Source: Welwitschia mirabilis (Eukaryota; Gnetophyta; Gnetopsida; Welwitschiales). From it: a stretch of 38,865 nucleotides of DNA. This document shows, piece after piece, positions 1 to 10,986 of this stretch. The DNA is taken from NCBI GenBank assembly GCA_051453625.1, contig JBOZIK010000001.1:94614050-94652914 (forward strand), read 5' to 3'. The translations under genes were made by a program, and so were the position numbers. Positions within the stretch are counted from its first letter, which is position 1. Every line of letters begins with the position of its first letter. The notes beneath the pieces were generated by a model. It was not told where the DNA came from. It saw only the letters and a list, made by a program, of their open reading frames with translations, and did not search any database.

Positions 1-240
1 AATGGAGTCATCTATTTCTACCTACAAATTCACCGAAATCTTTTAAAAGTAAAATGATGAAGTGGAAAAAAGTTTTATTTCTTTTACCATAATGAGGGAA
101 GTGTAACCACTATCATAGGAGTAAGGACTCATGAAGCATGGCCAACTGACCCTCAGTGGAGTTTCCACAGCTACCATATTACACTGACAAAGGCTCCTCT
201 TGAAAATATTTATCCTAGTGTACTTGCAGTAGGACATCAT

Positions 241-267
241 NNNNNNNNNNNNNNNNNNNNNNNNNNN
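241..267. other. Assembly gap (27 N)
   Basis: Unsequenced bases beside the C/T-rich homopolymer tract of the element A 3' UTR; the low-complexity tract probably stopped assembly here. Confidence 0.99.
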
Positions 268-522
268 CCCCCACCCTCTTTTTTTTTTTTTTTTTTTTTT
301 TTCTAATCAAAAGGATTCCCACATGATCATACACTCAAGAAAGATAACATGAATAAGTGAGATAAGAGACAGAAAAGAGCACTCTCAGATAACTTAAGAT
401 TTAAACATCATTGAAAAGAACACAAAAAACTAAGGTATCTTCCTATAAATACAATCCATAGACAGGAGGATGTCATAAGATTGGGTGAATCCACTCTTAC
501 CACCTATAAATGCCCAAGGATG

Positions 523-1115
523 NNNNNNNNNNNNNNNNNNNNNNNNNNNNNNNNNNNNNNNNNNNNNNNNNNNNNNNNNNNNNNNNNNNNNNNNNNNNNN
601 NNNNNNNNNNNNNNNNNNNNNNNNNNNNNNNNNNNNNNNNNNNNNNNNNNNNNNNNNNNNNNNNNNNNNNNNNNNNNNNNNNNNNNNNNNNNNNNNNNNN
701 NNNNNNNNNNNNNNNNNNNNNNNNNNNNNNNNNNNNNNNNNNNNNNNNNNNNNNNNNNNNNNNNNNNNNNNNNNNNNNNNNNNNNNNNNNNNNNNNNNNN
801 NNNNNNNNNNNNNNNNNNNNNNNNNNNNNNNNNNNNNNNNNNNNNNNNNNNNNNNNNNNNNNNNNNNNNNNNNNNNNNNNNNNNNNNNNNNNNNNNNNNN
901 NNNNNNNNNNNNNNNNNNNNNNNNNNNNNNNNNNNNNNNNNNNNNNNNNNNNNNNNNNNNNNNNNNNNNNNNNNNNNNNNNNNNNNNNNNNNNNNNNNNN
1001 NNNNNNNNNNNNNNNNNNNNNNNNNNNNNNNNNNNNNNNNNNNNNNNNNNNNNNNNNNNNNNNNNNNNNNNNNNNNNNNNNNNNNNNNNNNNNNNNNNNN
1101 NNNNNNNNNNNNNNN
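523..1115. other. Assembly gap (593 N)
   Basis: The flanks align with C near 20760-20800 and D near 34150-34240, where only about 15-80 bases separate the same landmarks. Either the gap size is wrong or A carries an extra insertion here. Confidence 0.97.
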
Positions 1116-1217
1116 GAAACTAATCATGATTCTTCATAGAGTAATACATAAGTCAAGTTTGAAATATGATCAAGTAAAGTCATGATATTTAACCAAAGGA
1201 GTAGGCTAAGAAAGAAC

Positions 1218-2440
1218 TTAGACAATGATAGGAAGTAATTCCTCATAAGTGAGGGGAACTTCCAAAACAAGTGCTTCTACAATGTTCATGGTTGTATCTA
1301 GAGATTCCTCATATAATTTCAACCGTTGTCCATTAACTTTTTGAATTTCTTTAGTTTTCAAATCTAAAATCTTAACTGAGCCATTAAAGTGCACTTTCTG
1401 TACAAGATAAGGATCCAATAATTTAGAGGTTAACTTATTATTCAAAAGGTGAACTCAAGTGTTATACAACAAAACAAGTTGACCTGGTTCAAACTTTTTA
1501 TGAAAAATCCTCTTATCATGTTTGAACTTGGCTTGGGCTTTATGAATTAATTGACGATGTATGACACTAGCTTTATTTTCATCAAGATTATTAAGTTGTG
1601 CTAACCGATACTTAAGATTTTCAGCATAGTCTACAAGATTAAATTAATGAGATATACGATAAGAATTGTAACACACATTAACTAGTAATACACAAACTTT
1701 ACCGTAAACAAGTTCATAAGATGAGAAACTAAGAGAAGTACACTAAGTAGTATGGTAAGCCCAAAGTACATCGTTAGGTTTAGAAGCCCAAGTCTTTTTA
1801 TTAACAGAGAGAAGTATATGAAGCATTTTCTTTATTTCTCTGTTAGCATTTTTAGCTTGTTCATTTGTCTGAGGATGATAAGTATAAGTGATTCTATGTT
1901 CAATTCCCATGGCTAAGAGAAGTTTCTTAAAAAGTAAATTTATGAAATAAGTACCCTAATTACTAATGATAATTCTAGAAAATCCAAATCTCAGAAAGAT
2001 ATGTAACTGAAGAAAATGACAAATAGTTTAGGCATCATTCAAAGAAGTAGGTATGGCTTCAACCCATTTAGTCATGTAATTGACAGCTACTAAAATGTAA
2101 TTTTTATTGCAAGAATGTAGGTGAAAAGAGCCCATAAAATTAATACCCTAATAATAAAAAGGCTCACACTTAAGAATAGCTCAAAGGAGCATTTCTTGTG
2201 AATGAATAAGGATATCAAAACGCTGGCAAGAATCACACCTTCTAATAAAATCATAGGAATCATAAAAAAGAGAAGGCCAATAAAAACCAGAATGAAGGAT
2301 TTTCATGGTAGTTTTATGTCCACTGAAATGTCCTCCACAAACATCACCATTATAAAGATGAAGAATATCAGGTATTTCTCAGGCACATATTTTCTCATAA
2401 TTTGGTCTTTACACCTACAGTATAAATGTGGCTCGACTCA
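1218..2440 (-). pseudogene. Element A integrase (decayed)
   Basis: Integrase joins retroelement cDNA to host DNA. Read on the minus strand, an N-terminal HHCC zinc finger lies at about 2170-2400 (GGHFSGHKT, later CDSCQR). The catalytic core follows at about 1750-2150 and a C-terminal segment containing VNGQRLKLYEE ends at 1218. At all three DDE positions the acidic residue is gone: GINFMG at about 2130, ISN followed by a stop at about 1960, and QAKNAN at about 1850. Each fits a single G-to-A change on the coding strand. Only the last 75 codons form an uninterrupted ORF. It follows RNase H directly, as usual for Ty3/gypsy. Confidence 0.9.
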
Positions 2441-2476
2441 CTTATAGTTACCTATATGATGGAGAAATGATTTACA

Positions 2477-3030
2477 TTAGTAATAGGTCCAATGTTGTAA
2501 TGTATTCATGGTTACAAGATAGTTAACAATGTCAGCATACCATGGGGGAGGATGAGAAGAAGAGATAATGAAGAGTTGCTCATCAGGAAAAGTATCGTCA
2601 ATGAAAATATTATCTGGAGGAGAAGGAAGTCGAGATAAGTGGTTGACAATAGAATTATGCTTCTCGGTTTTATCTATGATGGTCAAATTAAATTCTTGAA
2701 TAAGAAGAATCCATCTAATCAAACGGGCACTAGAGTCTTTCTTAGTCATAAGGTAACGAATAGTAGCATGGTCGATATAAACATTCATATGGAAGCCTAA
2801 AAGATAATGTCGAAGAGAATTAAGTCAAAAGATAATAGCAAGCATTTCTTTTTTGGTAGTAGTGTAATTTATTTAAGCTCTAGATAATGTCTTGCTATGA
2901 TAAGATATAACTTTAAAGTCTTTCTCATATTTTTGGTAAAGAACCCCACCCACAGCAAAATAACTAGCATCACACATAAGCTCAAAGTCAAGTGCTAAAT
3001 TGGGTCCCGTTACTATAGGAGCATTAGAAA
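2477..3030 (-). pseudogene. Element A RNase H (decayed)
   Basis: RNase H degrades the RNA strand during reverse transcription. The minus-strand translation contains CDAS (first catalytic Asp), a segment TTTKKEMLA where the family has a Glu at the first Lys, YIDHATIRYL (Asp kept), and RLIRWILLIQEF. The last 103 codons (2477-2788) are open. The segment upstream has at least two stops (near 2825 and 2875). Loss of the catalytic Glu fits one G-to-A change. It lies between RT and IN, fused in frame in the ancestral polyprotein. Confidence 0.9.
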
Positions 3031-3900
3031 ATCTTTGTTTAAGTCTATCAAAAGCAGTTTGACAAGATTCATTCCATTTGAATTTGACATCTTTCTCAAG
3101 GGATTTACAAATAGAAGCATAATCATGGATGAACTGATAATAAAAACCATAATAACTAAGGAAAGATCTAACCTATTTAACATTGGTAGGGGGACTAAGA
3201 TTTTGAATAATACTAACTTTAGAAGCATCTATCTTAATCCCCTCTCGAGAAATGTGGTGACCTAAGACAATGCCACTCTTGATAAGAAAATAACTCTTTT
3301 CCCAACTCAAGTGAAGGACACTAGCAATGCATCGATCTATGACTTTCTCTAAACGATCTAAGATTTGTTCAAAGGTCTCAGCATAGATAGAGAAGTCATC
3401 CATAAAAACCTCAATGGAATCTTCAAGCATATCAGAAAAAATACCCATCATAGCATGTTGATAGGTACCAGTAGCATTACAAAGTCCAAAAGGCATGCGT
3501 TTAAAGGCAAAGGTGCCAAAACGAGAAGTTAAAGTAACCACTATAACTATCAAGAAAACAGTAAAAGCCATGTCCCTGAATCCTATTAAGAATTTGATCG
3601 AGAAAAGGTAAAGGATAGTGGTCTTTTTCAGTTACTTTATTTAGTTTTCGAAAATCTATGCACATATGTCATTTTACACCCTTTTTTGGTACTACCATCA
3701 AGGAGCTAACCCACTTACTATCAGCAATAGAATAAATGATTCCAGCATCCATAAGTCTTATGATTTCATCTTTTATGATTTGCTTTAGGACTGGATTTAG
3801 TCTACATTGTGGTTGCCTCATAGGTTTGGAATTTTCTTTGAGGTAGATTTTGTGTTGCACAATGGAAGTGGGAATGGCTGATAGATCATTATGGGATCAA
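3031..3900 (-). pseudogene. Element A reverse transcriptase (decayed)
   Basis: RT copies element RNA to cDNA. Two open segments remain: 3669-3860 (RT N-terminus, from MQHKIYL to PKKGVK) and 3173-3571 (palm, with RMPFGLCNA, the FMDD active-site box in EVFMDDFSIY, and LGHHISREGI). They are separated by a frame-disrupted stretch at about 3575-3665. The last part, toward RNase H, continues at 3031-3170 in another frame. The FMDD box is intact, unlike in B. A perfect 50-bp tandem duplication lies just upstream. Confidence 0.93.
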
Positions 3901-3974
3901 GAAAACGCATGAACTTTTAACTCTTGGCTGATAGATCATTATGGGATCAAGAAAACGCATGAACTTTTAACTCT
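3875..3974. repeat. Perfect 50-bp tandem duplication
   Basis: Bases 3875-3924 and 3925-3974 are identical (each begins TGGCTGATAGATCATTATGG). The unit is not a multiple of three, so it shifts the reading frame at the start of RT. Both copies are identical although the rest of the element is heavily mutated, so this is a late event or an assembly error. Confidence 0.97.
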
Positions 3975-4960
3975 AAAAGAGAGATAAGATTGGATTCTTG
4001 TTGAGGTGAGAGATTTTTATTGATAATCAAGGGTTTATTCAAATCTCTATTTAGAAAAATATATTTCAGTCCACTACTCAGAGGTTTTAGATTTAGGTTA
4101 AGGTTCAAACCTCTTATTTTAAAAGAATTTTCAGGAAAGTTGACTGTTATCTCGGACTGTCGTCCGGACATCAATATTGGATGACTAATTTCACAATAAC
4201 AATTCATGGGGTTACTAGTCTCTCAGATTTCAAAATAGGTTGTAGACTCAGTTTTACTTCTCATCAGATCAGAAAACTCAATGGAGGGATGGTTAAACTC
4301 AAGTTATTCATTAAGCTCATAAAGGTATTCTACTTCCTTGTGATCATCAAATAAGATTGGCTCATAAAGCATGGACCATCTCTCTTCAAGTGGATGGTGT
4401 TGTAAAAATAAGGTTGGTTTTATTTTTTTATCCACTTCTAAATTATTACCTAAATTCTTTTCAGCTGCATCAAAGACTCTAATTGAAAATTGTTTATTTC
4501 CAAAGTGGTACTTCATCAATCCATTTCTTGTATCTATGATGCAATAAGTGGTTGCACAGAAAGCTCTACCTAGAAGTAGGGGATATCCACCCTAATGCTC
4601 AACTTCTAGAATAACTACATCTATTGGTTAGAAAGCTTCCTCTATCTAAATGACCAAGTCCTTAATCATGTCTAAAGGTTTCTTCACAGATGTGTTAGCT
4701 AATTCTAAGATAACTCGTGTAGGTTTTACTTTGTCTTCTAAGCTAAGACGTTGACAAATATGTAAGGACATGATGTTAACATTAGCTTCTATGTCTATCA
4801 AGGCTTTCTTAATTCTTTGATTTCCTTCTAAGGTGACACTAATAGTTACTGCCCCCAGATCTTTAAACTTTGGACATTCTTTGAAAACTAGGTTGCTAAG
4901 GGATTGAGCTAGGAAGACTTTACTAAGGATAGTTCATTTTTGTTTTCTTCTGATTAGGTC
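3975..4960 (-). pseudogene. Element A protease and PR-RT linker (decayed)
   Basis: This encodes a retropepsin-type aspartic protease that would process Gag-Pol, then a linker to RT. In the minus-strand translation the active-site region reads LIDIEANVN, with the Asp codon at 4793-4795. The residue after DI is Glu where C has DIGA, which would disable the site and fits a G-to-A change. Downstream are GGYPLLLGRAF, FDAAEKN, FLQHHPLEERWSMLYEP (ORF 4304-4519) and the linker ORF 3947-4207 with LSPQQESNLISL. The same linker phrases recur in B and C and show where C inserted in B. Confidence 0.87.
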
Positions 4961-7097
4961 TTTCCATAGCTTAGAGTATTTGGGGTTTTCTTGTAAAAGT
5001 TTTCAAAAAGGTAAGTTGATGCTTACATTTTGCATTCAGGCTTTCAAATGATCATTAAAGATAGAATTTATGTTAAGCCTATTAATCCAGAGGGTAACAA
5101 GTTTCTTTTGGGACTAATTTTTCTTTTTGTTATTAAGTGAAGAAGGGAAGGAATGATTTTCTAAGATTTCTATGTCCTCTTTCTCATCGTTCTTATCATT
5201 TTGGGAAGTTGAAGCCTCATGAGTAGGAGGAGTTATATCATTTCCACTTCTTGTCACAACCTTACAATCTTTTCATACTTCGTTAGGATTTGGTAAGGGT
5301 TGAGTGGCAAGGGTCCCTTGTGGTCTTTAATTGGCAAGCATGGTTTGTTGTAAAATGTTCACAAGATTTTCTATGTTTGCATTTGTCTTTTCTTGAGTTT
5401 TCAACTTCTCAATGGAATTCCTGAGAGGATCACTATGGTTTTGGAAGTTGGAAGGGCTTGCCAAGTTATTCGAATGGTTAGCTTGAAAGTTTGGGTTTTC
5501 AAATTGACTTTTGAAAGGCTGGTAGTTAGGACGATGTGTTTAAAAGTTTCTAGAATTTTGTTGTTCACTCATCATATTTTGATAATTGTGACTTGGGACT
5601 TGCCTTTGATCATGGTTNNNNNNNNNNNNNNNNNNNNNNNNNNNNNNNNNNNNNNNNNNNNNNNNNNNNNNNNNNNNNNNNNNNNNNNNNNNNNNNNNNN
5701 NNNNNNNNNNNNNNNNNNNNNNNNNNNNNNNNNNNNNNNNNNNNNNNNNNNNNNNNNNNNNNNNNNNNNNNNNNNNNNNNNNNNNNNNNNNNNNNNNNNN
5801 NNNNNNNNNNNNNNNNNNNNNNNNNNNNNNNNNNNNNNNNNNNNNNNNNNNNNNNNNNNNNNNNNNNNNNNNNNNNNNNNNNNNNNNNNNNNNNNNNNNN
5901 NNNNNNNNNNNNNNNNNNNNNNNNNNNNNNNNNNNNNNNNNNNNNNNNNNNNNNNNNNNNNNNNNNNNNNNNNNNNNNNNNNNNNNNNNNNNNNNNNNNN
6001 NNNNNNNNNNNNNNNNNNNNNNNNNNNNNNNNNNNNNNNNNNNNNNNNNNNNNNNNNNNNNNNNNNNNNNNNNNNNNNNNNNNNNNNNNNNNNNNNNNNN
6101 NNNNNNNNNNNNNNNNNNNNNNNNNNNNNNNNNNNNNNNNNNNNNNNNNNNNNNNNNNNNNNNNNNNNNNNNNNNNNNNNNNNNNNNNNNNNNNNNNNNN
6201 NNNNNNNNNNNNNNNNNNNNNNNNNNNNNNNNNNNNNNNNNNNNNNNNNNNNNNNNNNNNNNNNNNNNNNNNNNNNNNNNNNNNNNNNNNNNNNNNNNNN
6301 NNNNNNNNNNNNNNNNNNNNNNNNNNNNNNNNNNNNNNNNNNNNNNNNNNNNNNNNNNNNNNNNNNNNNNNNNNNNNNNNNNNNNNNNNNNNNNNNNNNN
6401 NNNNNNNNNNNNNNNNNNNNNNNNNNNNNNNNNNNNNNNNNNNNNNNNNNNNNNNNNNNNNNNNNNNNNNNNNNNNNNNNNNNNNNNNNNNNNNNNNNNN
6501 NNNNNNNNNNNNNNNNNNNNNNNNNNNNNNNNNNNNNNNNNNNNNNNNNNNNNNNNNNNNNNNNNNNNNNNNNNNNNNNNNNNNNNNNNNNNNNNNNNNN
6601 NAGTCTTCATTAGATAGTTATTGGAAGTTTGTGACTTCTTTCTTACATTTACGGATGATGGTTTTGCTCATGAATCTTTAAGTGAAGGCTTCTTAAACTT
6701 GATTCCAAGATTTTAGACTCTTATGGGGTATCGTTCTAAGCCAGATTTTTACTTTATCTCTCAAGGTCATGGAAAAGATAACCATATAGGTTGTATCAGT
6801 TATTCACATTTTACCATTTCTGGATGTAAGGATAAATTGTTTAATGTCGGTGATGTGTTGTATAGGATCCTCATCAGGTTCTCCACTAAATGTAAGATAA
6901 GCATTTAAGTTTTTAAGTTCTACATCATCGCCAAGAGGTAAGTTAAAAGGGTTTTGAATTTCATGTTTCTTGGTTACAATAAGATCTCTCAAAGTAGCAC
7001 GAGTATTTGGTTGAGAAGGAGTAGAAAATAAGGTTTCAATGACTAGAGGTAGATTTGAAGAGATAGGTTATTTTTGTTTTTGGTTCGAGGTTAACAT
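4961..7097 (-). pseudogene. Element A gag (decayed, gapped)
   Basis: Gag is the nucleocapsid and capsid polyprotein. The apparent start codon is 7097-7095, with a stop at codon 10 (7070-7068) that C and D share. The N-terminal part is open at 6804-6992 (LRDLIVTKKHEIQNPFNLP, then GDDVELKNLNAYL). The central gag domain and zinc knuckle fall mostly in the 984-N gap. The C-terminal part, 4961-5617, corresponds to D 32720-33480 but has stops. By comparison with D, only about 535 bases should be missing in the gap. Confidence 0.87.
5618..6601. other. Assembly gap (984 N) inside gag of A
   Basis: The left flank matches D near 32725 and the right flank D near 32190, so the expected missing length is about 535 bases, well below 984. 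Confidence 0.97.
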
Positions 7098-7547
7098 GGT
7101 ATTAGATTTTTCAAAATTAAAATCAGATTCTTCTATCGAATTAAAATCAGAAATTTTAGAAAATTCTAAATCTTGCGTATCTGTGTTGTTTTGATTTTCA
7201 ATTTCAAAATCTAGCAAACCTTTTCTAATATTCTTAGTAATGAACATCTTTTCTCATTAATATTTTTCCTTTTTTTTAATTTTAACCATTCAATTTCTAT
7301 AGTGTCATCCTGTAAATCGTCCAAATGATAACCTAGATGATAGAAACACAGATACCCACAGAACGAGGGAAAGTAAAAATTAAGACAATCGTCTGACTGT
7401 GACGTCTGGATGACGAAGGGGACATCAGTGGTTCGTAAAAAATAAAACTGAAATAAAAACTTACAGAAGGTACTGAAACACCATTACTGTAGCAAACATC
7501 TAGAATATCCACCGAAGCAATGACAACTCTCAATTTCCAAGCATCCT
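7098..7547 (-). promoter_or_regulatory. Element A 5' leader
   Basis: Untranslated leader between PBS and gag, aligning with those of D (31309-31701), E (37481-37944) and the second minus copy (7988-8469). It carries the CATC/GATG inverted-repeat motifs near 7320-7340 and 7385-7415. Confidence 0.85.
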
Positions 7548-7565
7548 TCCCTGGCAACAGTGCCA
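7548..7565 (-). other. Element A primer-binding site
   Basis: On the minus strand it reads TGGCACTGTTGCCAGGGA, starting four bases after the LTR end. It matches the Asp-tRNA-type PBS known for Athila elements apart from a few transitions. Confidence 0.92.
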
Positions 7566-7568
7566 ATT

Positions 7569-7887
7569 TATTATGGTGCAAATTTATGCAATGTTCACGC
7601 CTTGATTTAAATCCTGTTAATTACAAATATGATGCACAAATATAGCACGCTAGTATAAATAGAGTGATCCGAATGTTGTAATTCCATCGAAGGACAATGG
7701 TATGGATAACAAAGAGTTGATTTCAAGAAAGAAATGTGTAACCTTAATCTACTGAATTAAATTGTAATGCATGAAATTGAAATAATGATGTAACTAATCT
7801 ATTCAAGCTCAATCTTAACAAAGGCTACCCTCATAATCTATATAATCAAAGAAACCTATCACAAATCTTAAACAACATAAACTATGA
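7569..7887 (-). repeat. Element A 5' LTR, inner (3') part
   Basis: The LTR ends at 7569 (CACCATAATA on the minus strand). It aligns to the final ~320 bases of the D LTR and to 8491-8850. The rest is lost in the adjoining 100-N gap. Confidence 0.88.
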
Positions 7888-7987
7888 NNNNNNNNNNNNN
7901 NNNNNNNNNNNNNNNNNNNNNNNNNNNNNNNNNNNNNNNNNNNNNNNNNNNNNNNNNNNNNNNNNNNNNNNNNNNNNNNNNNNNNNN
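7888..7987. other. Assembly gap (100 N)
   Basis: A scaffold-style gap of fixed length between two copies of the same leader-PBS-LTR block, where repeats probably defeated contig joining. Confidence 0.97.
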
Positions 7988-8469
7988 TTGTTTTTGGTTC
8001 GAGGTTAACATGGTATTAGATTTTTCAAAATTAAAATCAGATTCTTCTATAGAATTAAAATAAAAAATTTTAAGAAATTCTAAATCTTACGTACCTAGGC
8101 TATTTTGATTTTCAATTTCAAAATATAGCAAACCTTCTCTTATATTTTCAGTAATGAGTAGCTTTTTTCACTGATATTTTTCCTTTTTTCCAATTTTAAC
8201 CATTCAGTTTTTACAGTGTCATCCTGTACATCATTTGGATGATAACCTAGATGACAAAGAGAGAAAACACAGACAACCACAAAAAGAGGAAAAGCAGAAA
8301 TCGGGAAAGTCGTCTGACTGTGATGTCTGGACAATGAAAGGGATGTCAAAGATTAGTAAAAAATAAAAACTGAAATAAAAACTTATAGAAGGTACTGGTA
8401 CACCATTGCTATAGCAAACATTTAGAATATCCATCAAAGAAATGACAACTCTCAATTTTCAAGCAGCCT

Positions 8470-8487
8470 TCCTCGGCAATGGAGCCA
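8470..8487 (-). other. Primer-binding site of A'
   Basis: The minus strand reads TGGCTCCATTGCCGAGGA, placed four bases after an LTR end (8491), as in A. It is decayed by a few substitutions. Confidence 0.87.
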
Positions 8488-8490
8488 ATT

Positions 8491-8868
8491 TATTATGGTG
8501 CAAATTTACACAATGTTTTATGCCTTGGTTTAAATCCTATTAATTACAAATAAGATGTACAAATATAGCATGCTAGTATAGTCAGAATGATCCAAATGTC
8601 ATAATTCCATTGAAGACCAATAGTATGGATAATAAAGAGTTGATTTCGAGAAGAAAATGTGTAATTCTAATCTACTGAAATAAATTATAATGCATGGAAA
8701 TAAAATATTCTAATGCAAACTAATCTAAGAAAGTAAACAACAATGCACCTAAACTAATTAAGCTCAACGTTGATAAAGGCCGCCCTCATAATCTATATAA
8801 TAGAAGAAACCTATCATGAATATTAAACAACATAAACTATGAGGAATAAGTTCCTGCAAATATTAAAC
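8491..8868 (-). repeat. A' LTR fragment, outer part missing
   Basis: It matches the last ~380 bases of the family LTR, including the segment at 8755-8850 that reappears, inverted, in D (30900-31010) and E (37070-37180). The LTR start is absent. Confidence 0.87.
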
Positions 8869-8879
8869 AAAAAATGATC

Positions 8880-10190
8880 TATCATAACTGTGTAAGAATA
8901 GATCTATGTTAATAGCTTAAGGATATACTTAGATGAAAGTGATTGATTTTAAGAAATATTTCCTTCTATTATAAGATTAGAATTAATATGAATTTTTCTA
9001 GCATTAGCTTATTTTTGTAACATAAAATAAATTATAGTAATGTATAAAATGCATTTCTAGATAGAACCTTAAATGAAGTAGTTTATGTGTAGTATTCTCC
9101 TAGCTTTTTATATCCCTAGTTTCCTAGCCATGTGTATAGGTTAAAAAAAGATCTCTATGGAATAAAGCAAGTAAGTAGAGCATGATATAAGAAACTAAAC
9201 TATTTTCTTCTTTAGCATAACTTCTTAAGAAATAAAATAGATAAAAACTTATTTATCAAAAGGATAAGATCTATTTTTGTTTTGGTTCAAATTGATATAT
9301 ATGATATAACTTTTTATTTTACTCTAAATTCTTTATTTCATGATTTATTAAATTAATGATTAACCACATGGAGTTGAACCATTTACATAAGCTTCAAATG
9401 TTATTAGGCTTTAATATTAAATAGCTTAAAATAGAATAAAATCATTCCATAAAAATTACAAGTACGTTGGTGAAGAAATTTAAAATAAACAAAAGAAGGT
9501 ACATCTATTTATTACTAGAGACTAATGATAAAATAGATGCAAAATAAAATAACAAGAATGTAGAAACTAATCTGTATAAAAGCATGATCATAATTCTTCT
9601 TTATCTCATAACAAGTAGCCCACATATTATTTTTTAAGTTGGACTATGTGTCAATTATAAATTCAAATCTAAATGATTTCATTTATGTACAATTCAAAGA
9701 GTACTAGAGTATGTTAACTCTACCTTAAATTATGAAATTTAGTTTTATTCAAAGTCTAATTTATATTTCTTTATTAATTGTGATTCCAATTAGGCCAGTC
9801 TTAGGAATGGTAAGAAGATTACTAGCAATCGTTATTATTCTATAGATTCATGATCAATTAGTTGGACTAGTACTAAACAAACTTTCATTAACTTATTCAC
9901 TGCTAAATTTGAGTATGTATTAGCTTGAAATTATTTAGTACAAAGTCTTATTAATTCATTATGTATTAAAATACCTTAACATTCATGAATATGATATCTC
10001 TTATCTACCATAACAATTCAATTGCACTCAATATATTTAAAAATATTTTTCTATATCATGAATCAAACACATAAAGATTTGACATCACTTGATTCATGAC
10101 CACATAGAAATTGAAACATTCATCTTAAATACATACTGACTGAGAAACACTAAAACACTATTACAACATCATTTTGTATTGCTATGCAAG
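8880..10190 (+). pseudogene. Ty1/copia RT-RNase H relic
   Basis: No long ORF survives, but translation in shifting plus-strand frames follows copia Pol in order. About 8900-9060 reads ESD.F.EIFPSIIRLELI (the start of RT). About 9075-9250 has NEVVYV, SHVYRLKKDLYGIKQ and NKIDKNLFIK. About 9262-9320 has FVLVQIDIYDITF at the YVDD box position. Then come LGFNIK, SMIIILLYLITSSPHIIF (about 9575-9640) and RVLEYVNSTLNYEI. RNase H is seen as SWTSTKQTFINL and AKFEYVLA near 9865-9930, with KHIKI.HHLIHDHIE at about 10065-10110. Copia Pol has IN before RT, and that part and both LTRs are not visible. It abuts the truncated LTR of A' on the left. Confidence 0.88.
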
Positions 10191-10986
10191 TTATTCAATC
10201 CTTATTCATATTCATGATTTATCCTCCTTTCTTGATCTTCTTTTGCATATATGATTAACTCATTTTTTATCATTCTTTATGTATTTTTAATATTCATATT
10301 ATCTTTTAACATTTTTATTTTTTACTAATACTTAATTGACTACTTGAGCTCTAATGGTTAACATCCTACATTTTTCCCCTTTACATTACTCATTTAAATA
10401 ATACTATTTAGATGATTAATCCCCATGCACTTAGTTTCCTTATTTCTATGAAAAATAGAAATATAGTAAACTAATATTCTTTAAAGATCAATTTTCTATA
10501 CCTAAACTCCTAGTTTAATACTAAGATATCTATATACCTTGCCTTAGGATTTGATTGACTATTTTAAATTTAGAAAAACTATAAACATGTGCTAGTCATG
10601 TTTCATTTATAACAATTCCAATTTTCCCCTTACATCATCCCCTCATTTTATTTTAAATTATACTTTCTTCTAAATCTTGTCTAAGCTTTAATGGCTACTT
10701 TACTACATTCTAAATTATCTTCTTTTTATTTTTATATAGATTCTTTATATGAAATTAGGGTAATGTTTATTCTTTCCAAAACCACCCTTATTTTATATTT
10801 TTTCCATTTATCTTATTTTTAATTATTGAAATCATATAATTTATAAAATTCATTTGAATAGTTTTCTACCCCTAAACTTTTAAAATTAAATTTTTTTAGC
10901 TTTATACAATTTTTTTAATTTTTATTTAGAATTAGATTTTTACTAGGATTTATCTTTTCTTTAAAAAAATCTTACAAATTATTGCA
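10191..10986. other. Unassigned AT-rich stretch
   Basis: No coding similarity, LTR match or RNA gene is visible on either strand. Its place just after the copia pol C-terminus and before the LTR of B makes a decayed copia 3' end possible, but nothing in the sequence proves it. Confidence 0.5.

Larger units (their letters stand above)
1..1217 (-). other. Element A 3' untranslated region
   Basis: This stretch has no plausible ORF. It matches, in reverse complement, the post-integrase region of D (34060-34740) and of C (20300-20880). It includes a T-rich tract at 281-302, which is A-rich on the element strand and follows a short N run. The block at 1120-1215 is the sequence directly after the IN stop in all three copies. 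Confidence 0.85.
1..7887 (-). mobile_element. Element A: Athila-type Ty3/gypsy retrotransposon, 3' LTR outside window
   Basis: On the minus strand the order is partial 5' LTR (7569-7887), PBS (7548-7565), leader, gag, PR, RT, RH, IN and long 3' UTR, the order of an Athila-type Ty3/gypsy element. The 3' UTR runs off the left edge: positions 1-240 match, in reverse complement, the 3' UTR of element D near 34470-34720, so the 3' LTR and polypurine tract lie left of base 1. The 5' LTR is cut by a 100-N gap. Coding parts carry many stops and frameshifts, so the copy is dead. N runs at 523-1115 and 5618-6601 interrupt the 3' UTR and gag. Confidence 0.93.
7988..8868 (-). mobile_element. Second minus-strand leader-PBS-LTR fragment (A')
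   Basis: This repeats 7079-7887 in the same orientation with roughly 8-12% mismatch by eye: leader 7988-8469, PBS 8470-8487, then LTR from 8491. LTR similarity ends near 8868, where a copia pol relic begins. The mismatch rules out a plain duplicated contig. It is either a separate truncated element or a tandem derivative of A. Confidence 0.85.

Noticed and set aside
481-1185. Open frames across N runs (also 5393-6681, 11664-12260, 25623-26000, 30968-31357)
   Set aside because: They are open only because N codons are not stops; there is no sequence support.
2202-2447. 81-codon plus-strand ORF
   Set aside because: It is the antisense shadow of the integrase zinc-finger region of A; the minus-strand reading gives the recognisable HHCC domain.
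7333-8455. Small ORFs at 7333-7581, 8140-8349 and 8231-8455 as genes
   Set aside because: They lie over leader and PBS sequence that is non-coding in every copy.
10191-10986. Promoter or intron of a host gene
   Set aside because: Only AT-rich sequence is visible; there is no exon, splice pattern or coding bias on either strand.
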